64,000 nucleotides of DNA from Brachynemurus nebulosus (taxonomy: Eukaryota; Arthropoda; Insecta; Neuroptera; Myrmeleontidae), in assembly GCA_035578155.1 (NCBI GenBank), contig JAPWDM010000013.1:10875527-10939526 (forward strand), written 5' to 3'. This document shows, one piece after another, positions 47,689 through 60,939 of this stretch. The notes under the pieces were generated by a model. It saw only the letters and a program-made list of their open reading frames with translations. It made no database searches and was not told where the DNA came from. The stretch's first letter is position 1; every line of letters begins with the position of its first letter. The position numbers were made by a program, and so were the translations under genes.

Positions 47689-48450
47689 TGCGGCCCATAC
47701 ACGGTTCAACTTGTTGTACAACTTGGTTGAGTTGTACAACATGTTGAATCGTGTGTGGGGCAGTTGGTCAACTATTTTGATGGTTGCATAAACGGTTAAA
47801 ATAAAATCAAAATATTTTGATCTTACGTGGGCGGAGCAAATAGTCTATGAACAACAAAACCAGTACATATGTGTTGTACTGTGTGTGGGGTAGTTGAACA
47901 ACAAAACCAGTACATATATGATGTAAAGGGTGTAAATCAACAAAATATTTACAACGGTAACAATTGGTGATACCGCACTCCAAAATTTTGATTTTTCAAA
48001 AGAATTTCCCGTTGCAAGAAACCTTAATGTAATTCCCAAGCGTGTTTTTGCAGAAATTGCATCACGCATAAACGTATCTTCTTTGTTTATTAAAGGTGTT
48101 ATTTTTACTAAAATATCATTGATAATTTCTTCGTTCATTCGCATATAATTTTTATAATCGGTTCACATTCACTAATTTTTTTTAATAGTTTTTCATTAAA
48201 AAAATTTTTTCCCAACCACTCTTTGCTCCATTTTCTTATTTTCATTTACTCACGCTTTCTTCACTACTTTCTGCAATTACTACTTAGGCAAGAATTTTAT
48301 CCTTAATTTTTACGAAGTTCTCTTTTTCAAAAATTGTGAATAACTAAAGTTGGACAACAAGTTGAATGAATAGTTTAATAGTGTATGGCAAACAGTTCAA
48401 CTTGTAGTACAACTAGGTAGTACAACAAGTTGAACCGAGTATGGATCGCA
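47689..48450 (-). mobile_element. PIF/Harbinger-type family B, nested in family A
   Basis: Different TIRs from the host copy (TGCGGCCCATACACGGTTCA at the left; the right end reads TGCGATCCATACTCGGTTCA in reverse complement), with TTA at 47686-47688 and 48451-48453. The family A copy at 24890 preserves the uninterrupted target (TTTTCTTATGGAAACAC at 24974-24990), so the insertion and its 3-base duplication are confirmed within this window. It carries the N-terminal part of a HARBI1-like transposase on the minus strand. Confidence 0.87.
47845..48144 (-). pseudogene. HARBI1-like (DDE_4) transposase, N-terminal fragment
   Basis: The frame begins MRMNEEIINDILVKITPLIN and continues with DTFMRDAIS and LGITLRFLATGNS. 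This is the conserved segment just upstream of the DDE nuclease core in PIF/Harbinger transposases (pattern LRM...I...DT..R.AI...RL..TLR.LATG.S). After about residue 54 the similarity stops. The catalytic aspartates are absent, and a stop lies shortly upstream of the start codon. It is a remnant left by internal deletion and is not expected to be active. Confidence 0.78.
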
Positions 48451-48784
48451 TTAGGGAAACACAAATTTCAAGACACACGGACCACAACTTGTCGTCGTAG
48501 TTAGACACTGTCGCAATGTGTCGTCTACTGTCGTTGTGTGCCGCTGTTAGTGGCCAACGCTTGCGACTAGCGGACGACTTATAAGCAACAGATACATAAG
48601 TTCCAGTACTAACAGACAATATAACAGACAATATTGGTGGGGTTGATGTTGTCTAATAGTAATTGTACGTCACTCGGCCTCCAAAAAGTGGCTCGTAAGT
48701 GGTCGTCTAAAACACACGAACGACAGTACAACAACACGACAACGACAAAAAAGTGGTCGTCGCGTGGTACGTGTGCCTTGGCTC

Positions 48785-49617
48785 TAAATTCATGTTCTAA
48801 AACAATTTATCGTACGGTATACCAGGGGCGCAACAACCGGGGCGGTCCAAGGAGTCCAAAATATGTTAATTAAACTAAAATAAAGCGAAACTAAATTGTT
48901 GTGTATCAGTGTCCGCCAGTCAGAAATTGGTGGTGTCCCAAATATCCGCTGTAGAAAGTTTGACTCTTGTCTGGTGGGTCGGAAGTTCAGACTGTGCTGG
49001 GAAAAATACATTATACAATAATTATCCTACTACAATCATTTTTATAGTATTTCACCACAGACGATACATATGACTTGAGCTGGTGATATTTAAGCCAAAA
49101 GAAAAAAATTTAAAATAAAATTTTACTAAAAATATTTGTATTGTTTCAAGTTTCAAAATTAGTATATCGATAGGGAAGCTAGTTTTACCCAAATGCATGG
49201 ACCACATTACTTAATATTTATCATTGAAATGAAACTAGACGGATATTGGGTCACTGACGAGTATTGGTACCTTTACCTTATATTTATTGCCAATGTGTTT
49301 GTGAGAAGACAAACTCGCTTTATAATGATCACTTTCATTTACACAGTTTTCTAAATTGAAAAATAATTTGATACAGTGCAAGCTCTCAATAATTTCAATT
49401 TTGTTCGACATATCAAATGTGATTTCAATTGTTTAAATTTTAAAATTTATTTTGATTTATTTTAAATTTCATAGATTTGTTGAATATTAGTAGTTAAGCA
49501 AGGACAGAAATTAATTACTATGAAGTTATTTATATCTAAGTTTTAGTGAATAGAGGCATTAATTTAATCATAAGAAATGGTTCCAGTACGTAAAATGTAT
49601 ATTTTTATTATTGGCTA
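48785..49617. other. No gene seen; possible hAT-like end at 48828
   Basis: CCAGGGGCGCAACAACCGG at 48826 resembles a hAT-type end. A matching partner and duplication were not found. Confidence 0.4.
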
Positions 49618-49621
49618 TTAA

Positions 49622-49890
49622 CCCTTAACCGATAAGGTGAATTTTTATAATACCTACTGACGGTAAAGTGATGTCTGAGAGACATCAACAAATTAACATA
49701 CCGCGGGCCAAAACTGGAGACCACACGTATATGCATGTATCAAACACTCCCCTTACGCCAGCAGGATAAAATTTGCCCTAAACCATAAAAGAATACACAA
49801 ACGTTCAGTTAACAAAAACAAGCAGGGAGGAAGAAAACTGAAAGAATATATTTGTATACGACTCACAGACATCACTTTACCGGTTAAAGG
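49622..49890. mobile_element. piggyBac-like MITE
   Basis: TTAA at 49618-49621 and 49891-49894 flanks ends CCCTTAACCGATAAGGTGA and (right, reverse complement) CCTTTAACCGGTAAAGTGA. A subterminal GGTAAAGTGATGTCTGAGAG motif is repeated at both sides. It is too short to encode a transposase. Confidence 0.78.
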
Positions 49891-49894
49891 TTAA

Positions 49895-52149
49895 AGAAAA
49901 AAATATATGAAATATTAGATTTTTCGATAATGACATGTTCCCTCACAACTACTATGTAACTAACAATTTAAACTCACTAGATGTTTAGTGGCATCAAGAA
50001 TGCTAGGATGCCTAGGATCCAGAGACTAGATCACCCAGAATACTAGAATTATCCTTGCTATAGAAGTTTTCACCTCAAAAACTGGAATATTTTTGTGAAA
50101 CTTAAAATATTTGAAATGAATTTTCATAATCTTATAGTACCATTTGTCTCTTATCTCAATGAAATTTTGTTATATTATGTGCAACAAATCCTCTCGTGCT
50201 GCAGTTACTGAACTAGTTATTGGCTAATATTGTAAATTTTATATGTACCACGGAATGCATAAGTAAAGTATATTGGTACGATTATAACTTAATTTATATT
50301 CTGTTAAATTGACATGTGGTTTTACTACTATTTTGTATTATTTTGAATAAATAAATAAAATATACTTGAAACAATTTAAATAGACTTCAATGCATATTAT
50401 AATATTGTATTTAACACGTATATTTTTTATTGATTCGCAACTCTATCGATGGGTATACAAGAGAAATCCGAAATTCGAAACAGTTTCGCATATCTTGTGT
50501 CCCAGGTTTTAATATCAAGTTTATTTGAAAGAACTTTGCATCGGTCTGAAGCATTTTCGATCCAATATTGAGATTCTCATTTATTTTAATTTTTCAGGGA
50601 CGGTTTCCTACAAGTATTTGATGGGAAAATATCAATGTCAAAAACAAAAAAGTTAATTTTAACTTTATGGATTAAATTATAGCCATCTTGACGGTCATAA
50701 CCTCTAATGACAAGTTCAAGTGTTAAAAATATTTAATTACTTTTGAAGTGTGAAAATCTTTTTCCCTTAAAAATGAAAATTTTAGGTACATTTTACGTTC
50801 TAGAGCTTCCTAAATAATTCAGGTTTCGTCTCTGTTTGTCAGTTTATCTGTGTATTCGAGGAACTCATCAAGTACGATAACTTATTGCAATTTTGTTCCT
50901 ATAGAGGGCCTCCTACGAATCTTATCTCAGTCGTAAATTAATGGTAGCCACGACTCAACTCCTGAATTAATGCTTTTGGCGAAGCTTTTATTTAAATAGA
51001 TACTAATTTATAAGACGTATTTATATCAAAATAAATATTTAAAATCGAATAGTGCAATTTTGATATGAATTTAGAATCGTTTGGAAATTTAATTAGTATT
51101 TGGAATAAATTTTATTACGATTTGTTTCGCTAATTTTTGTGAATATGGAAGTGTTGAATGTTATTATTTAAAAAAGTCGTCAAGTGCGTGTTTGACACGC
51201 ATTATTTAGGGCTACTCAGGAATTATGTGTTGTATGTTGTATGAATCATTACATGTTGTATGATTAGTAAGAAACCTGCAAAAAATTTTGATAATTATAC
51301 CATAGCTACAAGTTAAGGATATTATGGAGGTACTTAAAAATGGTGACAGTCTTATGAAAATTTGTGCGAATAATGGTTTTTCTAAATTTAATCGACTGTG
51401 AAAATTTAAATTAGATTCACTACAGCGTTTAAAAGTTATTGCAGGTTTAATTTTTGCTCACTTTTAACATGCAGTCTAATTGAGTTTTCAATAGAAACCG
51501 AATATAAACCAGCTTTTAATGCTTAGAAAAAATGGTGATAAGGCTCTTGTTTTTGTTTTAGATGTTAGGAAAAACGCTTATACAACTTTTTTTACCCCCA
51601 AATTTACCAAAATAGCCCCTCTAGTAGGTCCGACTCTGGCTTTGTATATATCAGTAGAAAGCTCTCTAAAAATGAAGTGTTGTGTCAATTTAAAATTTTT
51701 CTTTATCTGCCGCAGTTTTCAAGTAATCTAGCAAAATTGAAATTTTACCCTAATTTTGAGGGGTAATTTCACTTCTTAAATGGCGACTGTGTCAGATGAA
51801 AAAAATCGGGTCCGTTATTTTGGTCGACCCTACGGGTTGTCCCCATTTACTCTTTTCTCGTCTCTTTTGATCCCAATTTTTCATAGAGAAGAAATTATAC
51901 GATTTTTGTTAATTTTTCAAAAACCACCAATATTTTTAAATTTTTTTGGATACTGCTGATAAAGTGACCATCTTCGCGTAAATTTTTAATATATTAAAGA
52001 TTAGGTACTCATAAAATAAATACAAAAAAATACGGTGTGAAGTCTGAATGCGTACCTATTCATCCTTGTCTACGGTAGCACATTTTTTATTGACATAAAT
52101 ATTAGAAACGCAGGAAAAGAGACCAGGAATCAACATAGAAGTGGATTAT
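49895..52149. other. No gene seen
   Basis: AT-rich. GGTCCGACTCTG near 51628 matches the right end of the 17791-18041 MITE and may mark a truncated copy. Confidence 0.45.
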
Positions 52150-52810
52150 GGTACGATATATTTTCTGAAAAAAGTGCTTAGGACCAAAGTTATAGAATTC
52201 AAAGTGAAGCACTTGATGATGACTTTGAAGTTGACCTTGAGGTCAATTTCCAAAGTCATTTGAAAATCATTTAATATTTTTCAAAAGGAGTAGCTTACTT
52301 TTCACCCCTAAATGGTTCAAAGTATATTCGAACGAATTTCACATGCAAGATAGAAAATAAGTGATCAAGAAGTAATTTTGAAAAATACTTGCTCAATCGC
52401 AATCGGAAAAATAATAGTTAATCATATGTTCAATTGAATTCCTAATATGATAACTATAGAGTAGCAATAAAAATTTTAAAAAATTTTGAAAATTTATAAT
52501 ATAACATAAAGTTAATGTTTAACTTACAATTAGAGTGATATTAAATCTTTTCTTAACTTTACTTCTAAAATTACTTACAAAAATGTTTTCTTCTAATTTT
52601 TTCTATAAATCAACTTTGAAGATAGATTGAGTCAATAGATGAAATTACTGCTTATAGGTACAGGATATGGTCAAACTTCGGCAATGGCTAATCATTTTCA
52701 ACTGACCTTGAAAATCGATTTCAGGGTCACTATCAAGTGCATCGCTTCAAATTCTACAAATTTGGTACTCAGCCCTTTTTTCAGAAAATATGTCGTTTCA
52801 AAAATATCTA
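52150..52810. repeat. Imperfect inverted repeat, arms about 140 bases
   Basis: TATTTTCTGAAAAAAGTGCT and TGAAGCACTTGATGATGACT at the left match the complement of AGTGCATCGCTTCAAATTCT and TTTTTTCAGAAAATATGTCG at the right. The centre (52300-52650) is unique. No ends or TSD could be fixed. It is likely an old foldback element. Confidence 0.5.
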
Positions 52811-53156
52811 GCTATAACTGTTTTCATCTACAGAGGTTGAATGGTGTTTTCTACCCCTAAAAAGCGTATTTAGCCGAAATAAAAAAAACACGTATTTAAT
52901 ATTTTTCGCTGTTTAATAAGTATGTTAAGTTTCATTCAAATTGGCAAGTATTAGTTGGGTAGTGTTATTTGTCAGAATGTTTTGCCGATCTAGTTTTTTC
53001 AATATTTCTTTGCTCGTTTTCAGAATTTGTATTTTAATTTCTACGGACAAATAACTCATTCTTTTCTTCGATTTGAGTAACTTTTATTTGCTGATGTTGA
53101 CCATTAATTGATCGAAACATATCAAATATTTTTCAATGATTTTTTTAGCGAATGTC

Positions 53157-53642
53157 GAAAATTTTGAAAATTTTTTCACCGTTAGTAAGTTAAAGTATTT
53201 GAATTCATTAAGTAATTAAATGATGTCCACAAGAACCTTACGGACTACCATAAGTTATATGAGATCCCTAGGACCCGTTTTTTACTGTTAGGATAAACTT
53301 TTTACTAAAATTATTTTAGATGAATAAAGGTTATGTTGTATGATTTCCGCCAGGGTTTACTGTTCCCATTATTGTAAAAAATAAACTAACCGACCGATTT
53401 TGAAAATTTTTTCACTGTTAGAGAACTAAATTATTTTAGATGGATACAACTATGCTGCACAAAGTCCGTTCGGGTTCTTGGGTCCCAAAAATATCAAAAC
53501 TAATTACCCAGCCGATTTTAAAAAATCTTTTACTCTTAGAAAGCTAAACTATTTTAAATAGGTACAGTTCTTAGATGAGATCCGCCAGTCCCTAAAATTT
53601 GGAAATTCGCTATGTTATGCAGATGCTGCGACAGGGGTATTT
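53157..53642 (+). repeat. Minisatellite of about 120-base units ending in the Helentron-like 3' tail
   Basis: Four units start near 53160, 53283, 53401 and 53519, each with TTTTTTCACTGTTAGAGAAC-like text, TATTTTAGATGGATA and GTCCG. They run straight into GGAAATTCGCTATGTTATGC and GCGACAGGGGTATTTAA, the same 3' tail as copies A to D. The units match those at 46078-46350. Confidence 0.7.
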
Positions 53643-54779
53643 AATCTGACAAACACAAAAATATTGCAGATCCATGGTAACGCGATTTAAAAATGAAATA
53701 TTATTGATCAAAAAGTGTCAGAGATCACATTGATCCTGAGAAAAATTTCTCACCATACTTGCCCCACGTTCGATAAATCTGTTTCCAGCCTGTATATGTA
53801 ACCGTGTATGTATGTAAAGCAGCAAACACTCTCGGAAACCGCGTAATGTTATAAAAATTTTCTTTAACTTGCGCCTTTTCGACGTCAGTTGTTGGAAATT
53901 TAATGAATTCTTCACGCAACAAAGCAATTTTGTGTGACACTAATTTCACTACTTTGCTAGTAGTAGCTTTGAAAACTTCTCCTTAAAAAAAACATTATTT
54001 CTGAAGATAATGTACTATTCCTAAAAAAAAGATACATTACTGCTTAGTTGAAATACTTATTATTTAAAAAACAGCATACCAGTTCGTTTTGTGTTGTATT
54101 CGTGGGCGAATTTTTTCCAAAATAAAAATTCCTTTCGCATTCGAAATTTTGTGTAAAAATTCAAATCGTCGCAAATATTAAAATGATTTGGATGAAAACA
54201 TATTGTTTTTTTTTACATAAACGTTAAGTCATACAAATAGGTTATGTTATAATATAAGAATCTTTTGACAAAAAAAAAAATAATTTATTTTAAAAAGATT
54301 ATAAAGGTACGGACACACGACACGCTTTTGGTGTAGAAGTTTTTTTTTTTACAAAAGGACAGAAAAGTTGATTTAAGATACTACCAACAAGGTAATCCTA
54401 AATTGTGAGACGCATCCAAAAGATAATACAGAGATAATATTATATTACAACTCTAAGAAAAAAGTAAACGCAATAAAATTTTACAAGTTGGATTTACACT
54501 ATAGCAAAAAATGAAATAAATTATTTTCAGTACGAAACTGCCGTCTTGCAGCAACATTTATAAAAATATTAGTTTTCAATTCAAAATAGAATATGGCAAT
54601 ACAAAATACGATTTAGAAATGTTAAATTATAATCTAAATCAGGTGTTGTGTGAAATGTCTGACACTATTCTATTCGCCGTGTGTGACACTACTGTGTAAA
54701 CAACCTCAAATATTTGCTAGAGAAGTCTAGCAACTCGAGTGTATACAACTGTTCTAGCCTTATCTAGACTGCAAATTTA
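53643..54779. other. No gene seen
   Basis: A minus-strand frame at 53725-53949 (MKLVSHKIALLREEFIKFPT...) is the least AT-biased item but has no known domain. GGTACGGACACACGACACGC at 54306 resembles a Harbinger-like end without a partner. Confidence 0.4.
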
Positions 54780-55230
54780 AGCCGCTGCTACACGATGCTA
54801 CGAACACCTTCCAACATTCGACGTTGGATGGTTCATAGCATCGTGTAGCCGTTGTTCGAACCTACGAGTGTCCAATGTCGAGCGTCAAACGTTCGCATTT
54901 GGTCGTGTCCCGTTCGATGTCGGTATTTTTGCACCGAGTCAAAGGGGTGCTTCGAACATTTGAAGGTCAATGTTGGTTCGTTGGTTGGTTCGACTCAGCA
55001 GCTGCACGCTCGTTCATGTGAAGAGAGACAACATCAGTGTATAACATTAGAGATAACATCAGACAGATAACATCGTCCACTGAGTACCAACACATCATCA
55101 TTCGTATTGGATCAAACATTCGATTCACCGTGTAGCAGATACATTCGTCGCACCAACTATCGAACTTAACTGCCTCAAACGTTCGATCGAATGTTGGAAG
55201 GAACGTTCGTAGCATCGTGTAGAACCCGCT
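54780..55230. mobile_element. Harbinger-like MITE
   Basis: TIRs share CTACACGATGCTACGAAC about 9 bases in from each end. The ends are AGCCGCTG and ACCCGCT, and TTA flanks at 54777-54779 and 55231-55233. It is internally rich in repeated ACGTTCG / CGAACGTT-type motifs (for example 54875-54900 and 55175-55210) that could be transposase-binding sites. No coding capacity was seen. Confidence 0.75.
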
Positions 55231-55332
55231 TTACTTGAACGTGTAAACCAACGGGCCAAACTACTATATGATAGTTAGTATTCCGACTGTAGCAGAAAGG
55301 TGACGTAAAATCTCCTCCACTTCGCATCACTA

Positions 55333-56050
55333 TGCTGTGTAAGTACAAACTGTTTGTAGTGGTTTAGGCTTGATGTTTGCTTCTGTGTGAGTATTTACAC
55401 ACACAATTACAAAACACGTATTATCGGACAGAGCAACGTGCAGGTCAAGTAACAATGGTCTTACAATACATAACAATCGTAGTGGATTCGATGACCGACA
55501 CCGACTGACTAAATGCCTTAAGCTGTGACAGACCAACAAATGACTCCAAGCGAACTAAACTTTTTTGATATTAGTTTGCTTCTAGTGTTCTATAGTGTAA
55601 ACATTGCACACAATAATGCTAATTTAGATGTCTCGTGTATCCGTAGCTTTATGTACATATGTTGTAGGTACCTATCATGTATTATATACTGTGTGATACA
55701 AGGGGACAAACTAGATTGGCTTTGCCTCTGTTCCACTTGTAATGAGTTTGTGACGTAGTCTGTTTGTGTACATACACACTGTTTGCAGTGTATTAGTTTG
55801 GTTTTTTGTAGTAGTATGTGTATACACGCATACAACCACACACACGTATTACCAGAGAGAGCTCTTCAACGTGTTCAACTAACAATGGGTATATTTTTAA
55901 TATAATGGTGTGTTGACTCGACGACGACTACTGACGGACTAATGCCTTAAGCTGTGACTGGCTTACAAATGACTCCAAGCGAATTTCACTTTTTTTATGT
56001 TAGTTGGCTTCTAGTGTTCTATGGTATACTCACTATATATATAGGTAGCA
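55333..56050 (+). repeat. Tandem duplication, period about 431 bases
   Basis: AATGCCTTAAGCTGTGAC, AAATGACTCCAAGCGAA and TTCTAGTGTTCTAT occur in the same order in both copies (about 55333-55600 and 55759-56050). They are preceded in each by CACACTGTTTG-like and CACACACGTATTA text. Divergence is moderate and there is no coding signal. Confidence 0.65.
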
Positions 56051-56683
56051 TGTGTAAATTACGTATGTATATTTTGAGTAAAATTTCAAAACGTCAAATG
56101 TCAAAAACTAATATATTTAAATAGCAAAATTAATTGCAATAATCGCAATTAAATTGAATTTGAATGAATTTAAAAAATATTGTTAAAGTTTGCATTTTTT
56201 TGATAGTAATTTACTGTTAATATGTAGGTAATATTAAAATCATTTAGGTAATTTAATATGTAGGTAATATTAAAATCATTTAAATATCCATAAACGACAC
56301 AGTAATAATCATGTACCTAATAGTATAGGCGTCAATTATATTTTTTTTATTTATACCTTACTGCTAACAAGAAAGATTAAAAAAAAATTAGCAATTACGA
56401 AAAAAATCTAATTAATTTTTAATTTTATACGTTCGACTATTAAATAATTAATAGTTAGGTCCAGAATTAACGTTTTAAATCTTTATTTTTGTAATAAAGA
56501 AAAATACCCCCTTTACCCCAAAAACTTGGCGAACTGAGTTCAGCAGAAAGTTTGGTGAAGTGCAAGTTGGTCACACGTTAGAATGTGGAAAGTGCAAAAC
56601 TATGAGGGATACTCAGAGGTCAAAATCTCTGAGTACCCCTAAAAATTAATAGATTTGAGCGTTACTTTATGATATTCAATTTT

Positions 56684-56874
56684 AAAATAAAACGACAATT
56701 TTTTACTTTACTAATACCACTTTATTTAGAGTTTTAATTGTCTGTGACATGTTTCGGCCCGTATGGCCAATGAAGAACTGTTCGTCAATGGCCATACGGG
56801 CCGAAACATGTCACAGACAATTAAAACTCTAAATAAAGTGGTATTAGCAAAGTAAAAAATTGTCTTTTTATTTT
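56684..56874. repeat. Long near-perfect hairpin, arms about 90 bases
   Basis: Left arm AAAATAAAACGACAATTTTT through GTTTCGGCCCGTATGGCCA pairs with TGGCCATACGGGCCGAAAC through AATTGTCTTTTTATTTT. The loop is about 15 bases around AAGAACTGTTCG. The arm text (GGCC...GGCCGAAACATGTC, AATAAA) resembles the tail of some retroelements, perhaps Penelope-like, joined tail to tail. That link is inference. Confidence 0.7.
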
Positions 56875-57854
56875 TAGTTTAGTAACTATATTATTAATTG
56901 TTTTTTACAGTAAAAACTGAATCTCATTAAATAAGATATGTTTAAAGAACTGGAAAAGAAATAAAATTGTTTTAATTCAATAACTCTCACTAGTACTAAC
57001 ATGAAATTAACGCTATTTAATAATTTCTTAATAGAGTTACCTTTGTCACTGAAAATTCTATTGTTTTTTGGAAAAATAATATCAATTTTTGAAGGTCTTG
57101 GCGTGTTGAAACACCCGAGATCTAATTATCAAATTCAATTTTATTTTAGTGCCCACTGGGGAACGGCGAGAAATTAAAGTTTATAAAATTGTTCCTATTG
57201 TTTTCATAATGGCGATTTATGGACTTTAGGTGTCAAGGAGTAATTCAGAGTTAAAAAGAGACACATTTTCAATAATATTTCTAGAGAAACCTTATTCTAG
57301 GTGTGCAAAATCCATCTGACACATTATCAGGTTTCCTTTAAGTACCAAAAGATTTTCTATTTCTTTTCCTCGATGACGATACATTTTATACGTAATGTCA
57401 AAATCGACGTTTCGGAAGCGGGGGTGGCCAGAAATTAGAAAATCAAACGGACTTTTGAGAAAAACAAATTTTCTGAGTCTCTAAATTTAAAATTTTATCG
57501 GTTCAGATTGTAAGTTTTTGAAAAAAATTATGAAAAAATGGCGGTTATTTTTGTCTGCCAAAAGTTTTTTAAGTTTAGAGACAAAAAAAAATGTTACGCT
57601 TCCAACGCGCCCTTATACGTTATAATTAATAGAGAGCCACAGGCTGCAGCCTATGGGCACCGATTTAAAAATAATTTTTTTTTTTATTAAAATCGATTAA
57701 ATCGAAAAAAAAGCTATTTAAATTTATTTAGCCGGCTACTCCAGGACCATACAGATATCCAAAAACTTCTTCGTATAGTTTTTCCCGCTCAGCAATCACT
57801 TTTGTTCACAATCATCAACGTTTTCCCGCAATTTTAATACATTCATTGTCCCAG

Positions 57855-57974
57855 TGTTGAACGCCAGCACATCAGAGAGTTTTAATAAGGATTTTGATCC
57901 TTCATTAAAAACATATAATACGCAAATTCAAGAGGACAGTTCAACTATTTTACTGCATACATTATTTCGGACTG
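57855..57974 (+). CDS. Candidate internal exon, unknown gene
   Basis: A CCCAG acceptor at 57850-57854 and a GTAAGC donor at 57975 bracket 120 bases. They are open in one frame (LNASTSESFNKDFDPSLKTY, then further residues ending LFRT and a split Gly codon). The length is a multiple of three and the segment is richer in coding-looking codons than its surroundings. I do not recognise the peptide, and no partner exon was found. Support is limited to splice-site shape and frame. Confidence 0.28.
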
Positions 57975-60939
57975 GTAAGCTAATAACATATCGGACTAGT
58001 GAGTTTTATCAATGTATATCTGAAACTTTAGTATTTATAATAAATATGTATTTTTTTTACATACATATTACGTTTATGTGATAGTTTAGCAAAGTACAAT
58101 TTTATGGTGTTTCTATACATACGTAAAGTATTTAACAACACATAAAAAATTTTCATATCTAGTTTAAATTTTATAACCAACATAAAACTAAATAACAACA
58201 TAATATTTTGTACACTTTTTTTTGTCCGTTTGGGCTCATTTCACCGGAGGAGGGAAATTAAATATCAAATAAAAAATGTCTAGAGTTACGAAATATTTTA
58301 CTACGATGTATAAAATTAAGAGATAGGTATATTTTATATTAAACATACTGTTAGAAATATGGACGAAATGAGAGAAAAGTCCTTTTATCTGCCGACAGAA
58401 CTAGTTTTCTGCATGAAAGTAGCCAAGCAAGGATTTATATGAAACTTATGAAGAAGTTTTCTGCTAAAGATTATAAAAAAACTGATCTATTCTATACGAA
58501 ACTTGACTGAAAACTATAAAAATTTCCGAAAAGGTACCTAAAAATATTTTTTGAAATATATTTTCTAAAAATTTTTATGTTTTGGCAATTAAATTTTACA
58601 AATTGGTTATTATGTTACTAAAGAAAGGAAATAAATATGGTTTTGTCATCGTTAAAATACTTAAAGATGGAATTATGTTAATTGGCAGAGATTAGAACCC
58701 ATAAAAATGATATTAAATACTAATAAAAATAAATTTTATGCAAGTATATTCTCTCCATATGGTTATAAACTATCTATTTTTTTTTTTATTGGTGAATTTA
58801 TTTATCAAAATATTTTAGTGGATTAATTCAGATTTTTAATATTTATTAATTGAAAAAGTACACTGGAATCTTGTTGTCGGGTAACATATCTAAAGTTATA
58901 TAAAAATGAAAAAATATGTGGGACCGTAAAATCAGAACTATTTGAATGAAATAAAATGATAAAAAATCTTTGATCTGACTCATAAATAAATTTTCCAGAT
59001 ACTTAAATGATTAATGAAAAAAAAAACACACTGAGATGTCAACGAACTAATAATTTTGCCAATTCTGGTTTTTTATTAAAATATAAAAGTTATTGTAAAA
59101 TTCTTAAATATACCACTGTTGTTCACACTTTGTTATTAATTTCAAGTGATAACGTAGTAGATTGGAAATTTCGGAAACTTGATCTGGTTGCTACATATTT
59201 ATCGATGCCAAAATACAGTATACGTCCCGGGGTAATGTTTCTAGTTGTTGAAGCACTGTAACCTTGTCTGACCTAACCGAATGTGGAAATTATTTAATAA
59301 ATTTATGAGGTTATGTAATTTTTCGTCCTATAAAATCACTTAACCGAGTTTACAGTTTCTAAAATACCACCTAAAGCTTGCAGACTCATTGAAAACACTA
59401 ATTTCTCAGACGAACTGAAAAAAAATTAATAATTTGAAGAAATCAGGGTTACACTAATGCCAGTTTATTAGAAATTTAGAAATATTCTTGTCATTAAGGA
59501 AAAGTTGAACAGACATTATGAGCCACTGAAAATTCTTTTTTTTTTTAACGAGAAGTGTTGTATGCTAAAGGGGTCTGGTATCTTACGGTAGAAAAAATAA
59601 AAGAAAGTTATCTTTAGTTTTCTATATCAAGTTACATCTGTACAAGCAATAATTCAATAATTTCGTAATTTTCTTTTTAGAAAAAAAAAAAAATTAATTA
59701 AAAAACTGTCGTAAATTTTTACGTTAAAACACAAGATATAAAGTACCGATTTTCATTTAATAGACTCATCAAGTCAATTATAACTTTATAAATAATAGTC
59801 CACACTATATCTAGAAATTGATCATTTAACACAAGTACTTATTAATAGGTACCGGGTTTCTTCGGACAGGTCAGAACCGTACTTATTTCAATAAAATTTT
59901 GCAACTAAATTACATTAAATTATGCACGTTTGAATGAATATAAATGGTCAAAAATTACATTTTTCACCATTCAGAATACTAACAGCATTTTTTATTTGAC
60001 GAAATTAAGAAAATTCAAAAAATCGGAAAACATTTTTGTAAAATGTATTGAAAAGTTGTTGAATATTTAGACGGTCCACTCTAATAGCTAAGACATACGT
60101 ATTTACTAAGATTTTTTATTATTGAAAAACGAATTTTTAACAAGTAACTATATACTTCTATCTCTCAACACTGAAAACAATAAAAAAATGATGACTTTAT
60201 TTAATTTGAATGACATGTCACATAAATCACATACATAACATAAATAAAAATACTTTTGATAGTCAATTAAAATTACAGTGGCACTTTTCAATTGTGCAGG
60301 TAATAAATAAAAGAAAAAAAAGGAAGTTTACATAAAATACGTATAAATAATGTTTTGATACACATATGTATGTGTGTGTATGTAACTTGTGCACGTTACG
60401 TTGTTTTTATGAAAATATTTTGAACTTTTAGTCACATTGAGTGCAATATGTATACCTGCATATGCTAAAGACGAAACTGTCTGATCCGAAAGAAATCCGA
60501 TACCTGCTTATTAAGATATATTTATTGACCAACTGTGTTACTGACTCCTGATTAGTAGATAGATTTATGTCTCACGTAGAAAACTTTTTTTTGAATCGAA
60601 ACACTCTAAATTTAGTTTTCACAAAAATATTCGTTAATTCTTAAAAGGATTACGATTGAACCTGTACAAGAAAATATGCTAGAACAAGTTTTATTACTTT
60701 TATCTACGACTACCATGAAATTGCTTGTTTATTGTACAAAATACTATCTAGGTAAGCTATGTTTTTACATACAGCTGTACAAGAAATGGCTCTTTACACG
60801 CATGTATACGTAAAATACCACAAATTTATGCATTCAGTTAAAAAAATAGAAAAAAAGCGAAAAAAAATTATTTTAATATCTTACCCTGCCCTTAAGAAAT
60901 TCAAATTAATAAATAACGTTTATGTATCATACAACTCTA
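57975..60939. other. No gene seen between the two candidate exons
   Basis: AT-rich. The 84-codon frame at 59007-59261 has no recognised domain. If 57855-57974 and 60940-61011 belong to one gene, this would be intron. Confidence 0.4.

Larger units (their letters stand above)
47597..48784 (+). mobile_element. PIF/Harbinger-type family A, second copy, interrupted
   Basis: TIRs GAGCCAAGACACACG and CGTGTGCCTTGGCTC are flanked by TAA at 47594-47596 and 48785-48787. Homology to the copy at 24890 covers both end regions, but the MADF segment is missing. The copy is split by a second Harbinger-type element (47689-48450). Confidence 0.8.

Noticed and set aside
56684..56874. Hammerhead ribozyme in the hairpin arms
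   Set aside because: GGCC...GGCCGAAAC fits stem II and the GAAA strand, but the CUGAUGA strand is absent.
59007..59261. 84-codon plus-strand frame
   Set aside because: No recognised domain and an A-run before the next ATG; splice signals are weak.
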